Shown here in pieces: positions 55,824 through 62,211 of a stretch of 64,000 nucleotides of DNA. Made by a program: the position numbers and the translations under genes. Each line of letters starts with the position of its first letter. The stretch's first letter is position 1. Source of the stretch: Streptococcus salivarius (GTDB taxonomy: Bacteria > Bacillota > Bacilli > Lactobacillales > Streptococcaceae); assembly GCF_009738225.1 (NCBI RefSeq), contig NZ_CP018187.1:2118501-2182500 (forward strand), in the 5' to 3' direction. Below the pieces are notes generated by a model that was not told the origin of the DNA, did no database searches, and saw only the letters and a program-made list of their open reading frames with translations.

Positions 55824-56963
55824 ATGGCAAGTGTTCGTTATCGAAAGCGAGGAGATAGTAACTTATGGACCTATGAAATTCGTAACGAAGGAAAAACTGT
55901 TGCTCATAATAGCGGTTTTAAAACAAAAAAACTTGCAGAGTCAGAAGCTGAGCCGATTCTGCAAGAACTTCGTTTAGGGAAAAGAATTTCTAGAGATATT
56001 TCTCTTGTCGATCTCTATCAAGAATGGCTTGAACTAAAAATTCTACCGAGTAGTAGGTCGGAAGAGACAAAGAAAAAATATCTTCTCCGTAAAAACACAA
56101 TTGAAAGATTATTTGGAAATAAAAAAGTCACTCAAATTCGTGCGAGTGAATACCAAAGAATAATGAATAAGTATGGACAAACAGTTGGGAGAAATTTTCT
56201 TGGTAGATTGAATACGGGGATTCATCAGAGCATCCAAATGGCAATTGCAGACAAAGTTCTAATAGATGATTTTACACAACATGTCGAGTTATTTTCATCC
56301 AAAGAACAACAGATGACAGAAGAGAAATATTTACATACAGAAAAGGACTATCTGGATTTACTTTTAGCAGTAAAGAGAAAATTTGATTACCAACGTTCAA
56401 TTGTTCCTTATATCGTCTATTTTCTATTAAAAACAGGCATGAGGTTTGGAGAGTTAATAGCGTTAACTTGGAATGAAGTTGATTTTGACAGAGGACTACT
56501 AAAAACATATAGGAGGTTTAATACCCTTTCTCATAAATTTGTCCCTCCAAAAAACAAAACGTCTATTCGGATGGTACCGATAGATGAAGAATGCATTAAG
56601 ATATTACAAGTCCTAAAAATTGAACAGGAGAAGGCTAATAAAGAGCTAGGAATCAAGAATAGGTATAAAATGATTTTTCAGCATTATGGATATATTCACT
56701 TGGTACCAGATATTGCAAGTGTCAATAAAGCTTTGAGTGTTCTCTTAAATGAGTTGGACATTTATCCAATTATCACGACAAAAGGAGCACGTCACACCTA
56801 TGGAAGCTACCTCTGGCACAAAGGGTTTGACCTTGGAGTTATTGCAAAAATTCTAGGGCATAGAGATATTTCAATGTTGGTAGAAGTATATGGACACACT
56901 TTAGAAGAGAAAATTTTTGAGGAATTTAATCAAATCAGAGATATCTGGAAAGATTGCTCATAA
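55824..56963 (+). CDS. int: Tyrosine recombinase/integrase of the element
   Basis: 379 aa. N-terminal arm-binding AP2-like domain (RYRKRGDSNLWTYEIRNEGK, residues 4-60), SAM-like core-binding domain (about 65-165), and catalytic domain with Arg in MRFGELIALTW, box II KGARHT (Lys in place of the usual His of HxxR), GHRDIS His, and nucleophile Tyr in EVYGHT near residue 360. It targets the 3' end of tRNA-Lys. Directly adjacent to attR with arm repeats and a terminator between. Confidence 0.93.
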   Translation: MASVRYRKRGDSNLWTYEIRNEGKTVAHNSGFKTKKLAESEAEPILQELRLGKRISRDISLVDLYQEWLELKILPSSRSEETKKKYLLRKNTIERLFGNKKVTQIRASEYQRIMNKYGQTVGRNFLGRLNTGIHQSIQMAIADKVLIDDFTQHVELFSSKEQQMTEEKYLHTEKDYLDLLLAVKRKFDYQRSIVPYIVYFLLKTGMRFGELIALTWNEVDFDRGLLKTYRRFNTLSHKFVPPKNKTSIRMVPIDEECIKILQVLKIEQEKANKELGIKNRYKMIFQHYGYIHLVPDIASVNKALSVLLNELDIYPIITTKGARHTYGSYLWHKGFDLGVIAKILGHRDISMLVEVYGHTLEEKIFEEFNQIRDIWKDCS

Positions 56964-56970
56964 AAAAATG

Positions 56971-56991
56971 TGGGGCAAACGATGGGGCAAA
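56971..56991. repeat. Right arm-type integrase repeats
   Basis: TGGGGCAAA at 56971-56979 and again at 56983-56991 (12-bp period), matching the pair at the left end. Candidate integrase arm sites. Confidence 0.6.
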
Positions 56992-57005
56992 TGCTCTTAA
57001 GACAA

Positions 57006-57036
57006 GCAAAAAAGCCTTGGTTATCAAGGCTTTTAC
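57006..57036. terminator. Bidirectional terminator between int and tRNA-Lys
   Basis: AAAAGCCTTG (57010-57019) pairs with CAAGGCTTTT (57025-57034), loop GTTAT; six A before and four T after. Terminates int on the plus strand and tRNA-Lys on the minus strand, replacing the terminator displaced to 50459-50487. Confidence 0.85.
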
Positions 57037-57047
57037 TGTTGAAGTTT

Positions 57048-57060
57048 GATGCCCCCTACA
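57048..57060. repeat. attR core repeat
   Basis: GATGCCCCCTACA; 11 of its 13 nt are the tRNA-Lys 3' end, so the tRNA remains whole after integration. Confidence 0.85.
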
Positions 57061-57122
57061 GGGCTCGAACCTGTGACCCATGGATTAAGAGTCCACTGCT
57101 CTACCAACTGAGCTAAGGAGGC
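57050..57122 (-). tRNA. tRNA-Lys (anticodon CTT)
   Basis: 73 nt. Acceptor GCCTCCT (57122-57116) pairs with AGGGGGC (57057-57051), discriminator A. Anticodon loop CTCTTAA gives CTT. TPsiC arm GGTTCGAGCCC is present; CCA not encoded. It lies 1-2 nt after the 6S RNA and has no promoter of its own in view, so it is likely co-transcribed with it. Host site of the element. Confidence 0.96.
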
Positions 57123-57123
57123 T

Positions 57124-57322
57124 GGATGCTGTATTGGTACCGATGATCCACGGTTTGTATTGAACCCGCGACGTAAAAAAGCAGGTGGGCGACTCGCTAC
57201 TAACTTCAGTTGCTTCTGGGTGAGCCAGCCTGCACACTGTTAATAGACCTCTGTCTCCCGATAATACAAAAATTAGTCGGTCAACACTTATATGTGGATT
57301 CGTATACCACAGCAATTTCTAT
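57124..57322 (-). ncRNA. ssrS: 6S RNA (RNA polymerase regulator)
   Basis: About 199 nt, the usual 6S size, with the rod-like fold: near the ends TGCTGT-GGTA pairs with TACC-AAT-ACAGCA; then CGA-ATCCAC with GTGGAT-CA-TCG; then GTGTTGACC with GG-T-TCAATAC. This leaves a large central bubble and an apical GCAGG/CCTGC stem. 6S mimics an open promoter and sequesters the sigma-A holoenzyme in stationary phase. Its place next to rarA is a known Firmicutes context. The assignment is by hand folding; a covariance search would settle it. The inner CCTGC-TTTTTT could be mistaken for a terminator. Confidence 0.75.
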
Positions 57323-57328
57323 GTTTTT

Positions 57329-57356
57329 ATAATACCACTTTTGAAAATTATTGCAA
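57329..57356 (-). promoter_or_regulatory. Promoter of 6S RNA (and tRNA-Lys)
   Basis: TTGCAA (57356-57351), 16-bp spacer, extended -10 TGG-TATTAT (57334-57329) on the minus strand, 49 nt past the rarA stop. Confidence 0.7.
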
Positions 57357-57404
57357 GAGGAAAAATCTATTTTTTTGCAATCGTTTTCGTTGATTCCTCT
57401 CGCA

Positions 57405-58673
57405 TTATCTAGATAACTTATCGATTCGGTCTTTATTAGCTCCAAGAGCTCTTTCATATTTCCCGGTTTCATTGGGGTGGAAATAATTCACACCTCTTAA
57501 TTTATCCGGAAGGTATTGTTGCTTGACCCACTTTTCAGGATAAGCATGGGGATACTTGTAATCTTGTGCATTGCCCAGTTCCTTACTTCCAGCATAGTGC
57601 CCATCTCTCAAATGACGAGGAATCGGTAAATTTCCTGATTTTCTAAGGTCTGCCAAGGCAGCATCCATAGCCATATAAGCCGAATTCGACTTAGGAGATA
57701 AAGCTAAGTCAACAACTACATTGGCTATCAAAATACGCGCCTCTGGGAAACCTACTTTCTGTGCAGCTTCCAAAGCTGTAACCGTGTGAACTTGCGCATC
57801 AGGATTAGCTAAACCAATATCCTCGTATGCAATCACAGTCAAGCGACGCGCTAGACTAGGGAGATCTCCTGCTTCAACCAAACGCGCTGCATAATGAAGA
57901 CTGGCATTAACATCAGAGCCTCGAATAGATTTTTGCAAAGCAGAGAGCACATCATAGTGTCCATCACCGTCTTTATCCATGGTGATATAGCTACGTTGTA
58001 AACTATTTTCCACTGTATCTAAAGTAATATGGCGAAGCCCATCTTCTGAAGCTGGCGTCGACATGACAGCTAGATCCAACGAATTATAAGCCGAACGTAA
58101 ATCACCATTAGTAGCTGTAGCAATAAAATCTAGAGCATCATCATCTAACTGGACATCAAAGTCAAAACCACGCTCCTTGTCCTCTAAAACACCTAGGATA
58201 GCTTCCTTAATATCCTCGTTAGAGAGTGGTTCCAACTCAAATATTTGTACACGACTACGGATGGCTGGTGTTACAGAAAAAAACGGATTCTCCGTTGTAG
58301 CCCCAATCATGATAATATTACCATTCTCTAAGAGTGGTAATAAAAAGTCTTGTTTAGCTTTATCTAAACGATGAATCTCATCTAGAAGCAGAACTAAGCC
58401 ACCTGAAAATTTAGCCTCTTCCGCAATTTCTTGCAGGCGTTTCTTGCTATCAACTGTAGCATTAAAGGTTCTAAAAGCAAATTTTGTTGTTCCTGCAATA
58501 GCACTAGCTATTGAGGTCTTCCCGATTCCTGGTGGCCCGTAGAGAATCATTGACGATAGCATATTAGCTTCTACCATACGGCGAATAATTTTACCTTCAC
58601 CAACCAGATGCTTCTGACCAATCACCTCTGAAATTGTACGTGGACGCATGCGTAGAGCAAGATTATCTGGCAT
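57405..58673 (-). CDS. rarA: Replication-associated recombination protein RarA (MgsA/WRNIP1 family)
   Basis: 422 aa AAA+ ATPase that acts at stalled replication forks. Walker A GPPGIGKTS (about 46-54), Walker B LLLDEIHR, sensor 1 GATTEN, and the C-terminal tetramerisation region (PRHLRDGHYAGSKELGNAQDYKYPHAYPEKWV). Normal length. Lies upstream of 6S RNA on the same strand. Confidence 0.94.
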   Translation of the reverse strand: MPDNLALRMRPRTISEVIGQKHLVGEGKIIRRMVEANMLSSMILYGPPGIGKTSIASAIAGTTKFAFRTFNATVDSKKRLQEIAEEAKFSGGLVLLLDEIHRLDKAKQDFLLPLLENGNIIMIGATTENPFFSVTPAIRSRVQIFELEPLSNEDIKEAILGVLEDKERGFDFDVQLDDDALDFIATATNGDLRSAYNSLDLAVMSTPASEDGLRHITLDTVENSLQRSYITMDKDGDGHYDVLSALQKSIRGSDVNASLHYAARLVEAGDLPSLARRLTVIAYEDIGLANPDAQVHTVTALEAAQKVGFPEARILIANVVVDLALSPKSNSAYMAMDAALADLRKSGNLPIPRHLRDGHYAGSKELGNAQDYKYPHAYPEKWVKQQYLPDKLRGVNYFHPNETGKYERALGANKDRIDKLSR

Positions 58674-58754
58674 CTTCTCTCCTTTTTTAACTGATTTTTT
58701 CTTATTATAATAAGCATATACTATTTTGTTACAAAAAGAAATTATAAATAGTTC

Positions 58755-58783
58755 TTGTCAAACCTAAATTCTTATGATAGAAT
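58755..58783 (+). promoter_or_regulatory. rpmB promoter and leader hairpin
   Basis: TTGTCA (58755-58760), 17-bp spacer, TAGAAT (58778-58783). The leader carries an ATGTG/CACAT hairpin (about 58791-58807) before AGGAGG at 58829-58834. Confidence 0.75.
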
Positions 58784-58842
58784 GTTTTGGTATGTGGTGC
58801 TAGCACATCCGTAATAAATTCTACCTAGGAGGAAAACACGAA

Positions 58843-59031
58843 ATGGCTAAAGTATGTTACTTTACAGGACGTAAAACTGTTTCTGGAAACAACCGTTCAC
58901 ACGCTATGAACAAAACTAAACGTGCCGTTAAACCTAACCTTCAAAAAGTTACTATCCTTGTTGATGGTAAACCTAAAAAAGTTTGGGCTTCAGCTCGTGC
59001 GCTTAAATCTGGTAAAGTTGAACGCGTTTAA
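58843..59031 (+). CDS. rpmB: 50S ribosomal protein L28
   Basis: 62 aa: [20 protein letters not shown] start and [16 protein letters not shown] end, typical. One cysteine, so the zinc-free type. Monocistronic, with a promoter, a leader hairpin and a terminator. Confidence 0.97.
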   Translation: MAKVCYFTGRKTVSGNNRSHAMNKTKRAVKPNLQKVTILVDGKPKKVWASARALKSGKVERV

Positions 59032-59047
59032 TCTTATTGGATATTAA

Positions 59048-59077
59048 GAGAGATGACTTTAGTCGTCTCTTTTTTTA
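59048..59077 (+). terminator. rpmB terminator
   Basis: AGAGATGAC (59049-59057) pairs with GTCGTCTCT (59062-59070, one G-T), loop TTTA, then seven T. Confidence 0.88.
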
Positions 59078-59157
59078 TTTATCGTCTTTCCCTTTTGGGT
59101 ATATTTATGTTATAATAAAGAACTAACAGATAATTCTTATAGAAAGAAGGTGTCAGT

Positions 59158-59424
59158 ATGGGATTTACAGATGAAACTGTTCGTTTCAACCTAGACGACG
59201 GTAGCAAAGATGAAATCAGTAATACTTTGACAAATGTTTACCGTTCGTTGGCTGAGAAAGGTTATAATCCTATCAACCAAATCGTCGGTTATGTTCTGAG
59301 CGGTGACCCTGCTTATGTTCCGCGTTATAATGACGCCCGTAACCAGATTCGTAAATACGAACGTGATGAAATCGTTGAAGAACTCGTTCGCTATTATCTT
59401 AAAGGAAATGGAATTGACCTCTAA
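59158..59424 (+). CDS. ireB: IreB family regulatory phosphoprotein (UPF0297)
   Basis: 88 aa; in Enterococcus the homologue is a substrate of the PASTA kinase IreK and modulates cephalosporin resistance. Seen: [57 protein letters not shown], the family core, starting right after MGFTD. A TATAAT at 59111-59116 is its likely -10. It overlaps ruvX by 1 nt (TAATG). Confidence 0.92.
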   Translation: MGFTDETVRFNLDDGSKDEISNTLTNVYRSLAEKGYNPINQIVGYVLSGDPAYVPRYNDARNQIRKYERDEIVEELVRYYLKGNGIDL

Positions 59425-59843
59425 TGCGAGTAATGGGACTTGATGTTGGCTCAAAAACAGTAGGAGTTGCGATTAGTGACCCCCTCGGTTTTACAGCCCA
59501 AGGCGTTGAAATTATCAAAATTGACGAGGAGGCTGAAGAGTTTGGTTTCGACCGACTAGGCGAGCTTGTTAAAGAATATAAGGTAGAAAAATTTGTTGTT
59601 GGTCTTCCTAAAAACATGAATAACACTGAAGGACCACGTGTTGAGGCAAGCAAAGCCTATGGTGACAAAATCAAGGAAATCTTTGGAATTCCTGTAGATT
59701 ACCAAGACGAGCGCTTGACAACTGTTCAAGCCGAGCGTATGTTAGTTGAACAAGCAGATGTCAGCCGTGGTAAACGTAAAAAAGTTATTGATAAATTAGC
59801 TGCCCAACTTATTCTACAAAACTACCTCGATCGAATGTTTTAA
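59424..59843 (+). CDS. ruvX: Holliday junction resolvase-like RuvX (YqgF family)
   Basis: 139 aa RNase H-like nuclease fold: [24 protein letters not shown] (catalytic Asp6), [25 protein letters not shown]. The family acts in 16S rRNA 5'-end maturation and possibly recombination. Its ATG shares one base with the ireB stop. An AATCTAGT/ACTAGATT hairpin (59877-59910) lies in the gap to the next gene. Confidence 0.93.
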   Translation: MRVMGLDVGSKTVGVAISDPLGFTAQGVEIIKIDEEAEEFGFDRLGELVKEYKVEKFVVGLPKNMNNTEGPRVEASKAYGDKIKEIFGIPVDYQDERLTTVQAERMLVEQADVSRGKRKKVIDKLAAQLILQNYLDRMF

Positions 59844-59950
59844 GAAAGTGTAATAGAGACCTAATAGTCAAGTGACAATCTAGTAAACTGACAAGCAAAT
59901 ATACTAGATTTTCCTCACTATTCAGCGCTCTCTTCAAAAAGGAGAACAAT

Positions 59951-60256
59951 ATGTCACACAATCACGACCACAACCATGATCATGAAGTCATCACTTTAGT
60001 AGACGAACAAGGAAATGAAACACTTTTTGAAATCTTGTTGACTATTGATGGACGCGAAGAATTTGGTAAAAACTATGTTCTTTTAGTACCAGCTGGTGCT
60101 GAAGAAGATGCTAATGGAGAAATCGAAATACAAGCATACTCATTCACTGAAAATGAAGACGGTACTGAAGGCGACCTTCAACCAATCCCTGAAGATTCAG
60201 ATGCTGAATGGGATATGATCGAAGAAGTTTTCAATAGCTTTATCGACGAAAACTAA
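59951..60256 (+). CDS. DUF1292 family acidic protein
   Basis: 101 aa, strongly acidic, with a His-rich start ([16 protein letters not shown]) that could bind metal. The block [31 protein letters not shown] is the DUF1292 signature. Third gene of the conserved ireB-ruvX-DUF1292 cluster; function unknown. Confidence 0.88.
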   Translation: MSHNHDHNHDHEVITLVDEQGNETLFEILLTIDGREEFGKNYVLLVPAGAEEDANGEIEIQAYSFTENEDGTEGDLQPIPEDSDAEWDMIEEVFNSFIDEN

Positions 60257-60292
60257 AAATATTCAATGCCATAGGCAAAGAAATGGCTTGTT

Positions 60293-60330
60293 AAAAAGAG
60301 ATTGGGATATTGTATCTCAGTCTCTTTTTT
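60293..60330 (+). terminator. Terminator after the ireB-ruvX-DUF1292 cluster
   Basis: AAAAAGAGA (60293-60301) pairs with TCTCTTTTT (60321-60329), with an inner GATA/TATC extension; T run included. Confidence 0.85.
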
Positions 60331-60367
60331 AGATATTTTTTATTAAATGTAAGAAATTAGAGGAAAA

Positions 60368-60395
60368 TTGACTAAATGGTATTATCTGATATACT
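60368..60395 (+). promoter_or_regulatory. Promoter of the large membrane-protein gene
   Basis: TTGACT (60368-60373), 16-bp spacer, extended -10 TGA-TATACT (60390-60395). Confidence 0.7.
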
Positions 60396-60466
60396 TTAAA
60401 TAAGACAATTAGGAGGCAAGACCCTTCTATTTATAACTTTCCAAATGTCAACAAAGGAGTTTAATT

Positions 60467-62113
60467 GTGAGTCCATACAACGAAGACAATACTGTAGATT
60501 CAAGTGGCTACCAAGGTTATCATCGAAGCCACCATCGATCTCATACACAAGATAGTCAATCCGAAAAGATTGAAGTGACAATTCAAGGACATAACGAAGA
60601 ATCAGATTCTTCTCAAATAGAGAAAAAAACTAAGATCTCACTTCCATGGAAGCATAAAGGTCATATCCTGATTTTCAGTTTGATCTTAAGTATTTTTAGT
60701 ATATCAGTTCCCTGCTTTACAGACTTTGCCAATAATATACAGTCTCAAAACCTTTATATTGCAAAAATGTTTGCCAATGGTAGCTTACCTTACTCTGACT
60801 TTTTTGCGACAGGTGGATTCTTTTATTACCTCCTGGTTTCTCTGGCTTTCCGTTTAGGATCAACGCTTTGGCTAATTCCTATACAATTCCTCGCCTACTA
60901 TCTTTCTGGTAGTTACCTTTACAAGACTGTCATGCACATGACAAGTAAGAAGGAAATTGCCACTCTAATTAGTATTATTTTCTATGTCACTAATGGAACA
61001 CTTGGTTTTGGTGGGCTTTACCCTATCCAATTTGCTATGCCTTTTGTCCTAGGTGCAATCTTCTTCTTAACTCGTTACTTTGCGGGTCATAGTCGTGACG
61101 AAGCCTTTATTCTTTACGGCTTTGCTGGAACTGCCGGGGCCCTCTTTGAAGCTCGAACTCTTATTTTCTGGATATTGTCACTTGTGACAATATTCGTTTA
61201 CAACCTTGTCAACAAACACTTTGCTCGTGGTTTTTATCAAGTTCTTTGTATTGTTTTTGGTAATATTCTAGTATTGTATCTATGTCTTTACTTTATCCTT
61301 AATTTACAAATTACATCGGACTACATTAACCAAGTTTTGGTTTACAACTTTACACAACTCGCTGTAGAAAAAAATGACTTTCTACTTACATTAGCCTATC
61401 AAAGCTTTGCTGTTTTAGGCTCTGGGTTACTTATTGGTGCACTTACTACAAGCAACCACCTTCTTGGCGAGGCTAAAGATAAGAGCATCAAGTGGGTACT
61501 GCTCCTTAGTTTTATCTTTACAGTGGTTTACAGCTTGTTCTCTCAAAGCTTTGGACTTTACAGTATGCTCAATATCGTACCTTATGGTCTAGTCTTAACA
61601 GCACTTTCTTTAGATGATGCTATTAAAAAGAGAGCAGAGCGAACTTCTCACCGACGTCGTAATGGTAACCAAATTCACACACTTAAAGTTTTTGGTATCT
61701 TCCTTAGTCGTAATTACTTCTTACCTATTGCAGTCTTTGCATTCGCTTTTGCGATGCCAATCATTATGTTCCTATTTAATTTAGGGAATAATACTGAACG
61801 TAGTACTGTTGCAAATTACCTCGCTAAAAATACCAAAAAAGATGAAACTATCTACGTTTATGATTCCTCAGCAAAAATTTATTTGGAAAGCGGTCGTAAA
61901 GCAGCCTCACAATTTGTTCTTCCAGAACTTAACACAGCTAAATCTAGTCATCAGAAAGCTCTCTCAGATACTATTATCCAAGATTCAGCACAATATATCG
62001 TTGTCCAACAGGATACACAACTACCTTCTGATGTTAAATCTACACTTTCAAAAAACTATAAAAAAGCCCCTGTAAAAGGCGTTGAACGATACACTGTTTA
62101 CGTCCTAAAATAG
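60467..62113 (+). CDS. Multi-pass membrane protein, possible GT-C type glycosyltransferase
   Basis: 548 aa from GTG 60467 after AGGAG. A polar, His/Ser-rich cytoplasmic N-tail of about 65 residues, then ten to twelve membrane helices between about 68 and 445, and an extracytoplasmic C-terminal domain of about 100 residues (NNTERSTVANYLAKNTKKDETIYVYDSSAKIYLESGRKAASQF). The helix layout, early loop NIQSQNLYIAKMFANGSLPYSDFFATGG and the soluble end resemble GT-C transferases, but no DxD motif is secure. Some databases call relatives by enzyme names with no support. Function not assigned. Confidence 0.8.
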   Translation: MSPYNEDNTVDSSGYQGYHRSHHRSHTQDSQSEKIEVTIQGHNEESDSSQIEKKTKISLPWKHKGHILIFSLILSIFSISVPCFTDFANNIQSQNLYIAKMFANGSLPYSDFFATGGFFYYLLVSLAFRLGSTLWLIPIQFLAYYLSGSYLYKTVMHMTSKKEIATLISIIFYVTNGTLGFGGLYPIQFAMPFVLGAIFFLTRYFAGHSRDEAFILYGFAGTAGALFEARTLIFWILSLVTIFVYNLVNKHFARGFYQVLCIVFGNILVLYLCLYFILNLQITSDYINQVLVYNFTQLAVEKNDFLLTLAYQSFAVLGSGLLIGALTTSNHLLGEAKDKSIKWVLLLSFIFTVVYSLFSQSFGLYSMLNIVPYGLVLTALSLDDAIKKRAERTSHRRRNGNQIHTLKVFGIFLSRNYFLPIAVFAFAFAMPIIMFLFNLGNNTERSTVANYLAKNTKKDETIYVYDSSAKIYLESGRKAASQFVLPELNTAKSSHQKALSDTIIQDSAQYIVVQQDTQLPSDVKSTLSKNYKKAPVKGVERYTVYVLK

Positions 62114-62116
62114 GTC

Positions 62117-62176
62117 AAAAAATCAATATATAGTGGTTGAGATAAAAATATACCACAATATATTGATTTTTTTTTG
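62117..62176 (+). terminator. Terminator formed by two NrdR boxes
   Basis: The arms at 62117-62136 and 62153-62172 pair over about 19 bp with one mismatch around a 16-nt loop, followed by a T9 run. The same arms are the two NrdR boxes of nrdD. Confidence 0.85.
62121..62168. promoter_or_regulatory. Paired NrdR boxes
   Basis: Box 1 AATCAATATATAGTGG (62121-62136) and box 2 CCACAATATATTGATT (62153-62168). Each fits the NrdR consensus acaCwAtATaTwGtgt at 13 of 16 positions, including the core. Centres are 32 bp apart, three helical turns, the usual spacing for NrdR pairs. Box 2 overlaps the nrdD -35. Repression of nrdD by ATP/dATP-bound NrdR is inferred. Confidence 0.78.
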
Positions 62177-62190
62177 CCTAGTGCTATAAT
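62163..62190 (+). promoter_or_regulatory. nrdD promoter
   Basis: TTGATT (62163-62168), 16-bp spacer, extended -10 TGC-TATAAT (62185-62190), 21 nt before the ATG; the spacer includes the T run of the upstream terminator. Confidence 0.72.
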
Positions 62191-62211
62191 TAGTAACGAG
62201 GTGATTTTTAG

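Larger units (their letters stand above)
50498..57060. mobile_element. Integrative (mobilizable) element in tRNA-Lys, about 6.55 kb
   Basis: Bounded by a 13-bp direct repeat (GATGCCCCCTACA) at 50498-50510 and 57048-57060, the right copy being the 3' end of tRNA-Lys(CTT). From left to right: arm repeats, a small ORF broken by an IS3-family element, a YeiH-type exporter (-), a 54-bp mini-element, an Xre repressor (-), operators and a large inverted repeat, a Rep_trans/MobT-like protein (+), DUF3173 (+) and a tyrosine integrase (+) next to attR. No coupling protein, type IV secretion or capsid genes are seen. The module relaxase-DUF3173-integrase in tRNA-Lys is known for IMEs of salivarius-group streptococci; mobilisation by a resident ICE is inferred. 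Confidence 0.88.

Noticed and set aside
57175..57233. GCAGG/CCTGC hairpin plus six T as terminator of a 148-nt sRNA starting near 57322
   Set aside because: Sequence beyond it pairs over three helices with the 5' part of the transcript, giving a typical 6S rod, so the T run more likely lies in the central bubble.
57289..57299. ComX (cin-box)-like TACGAATC
   Set aside because: One mismatch, lies within the paired 6S stem, and no competence gene follows.
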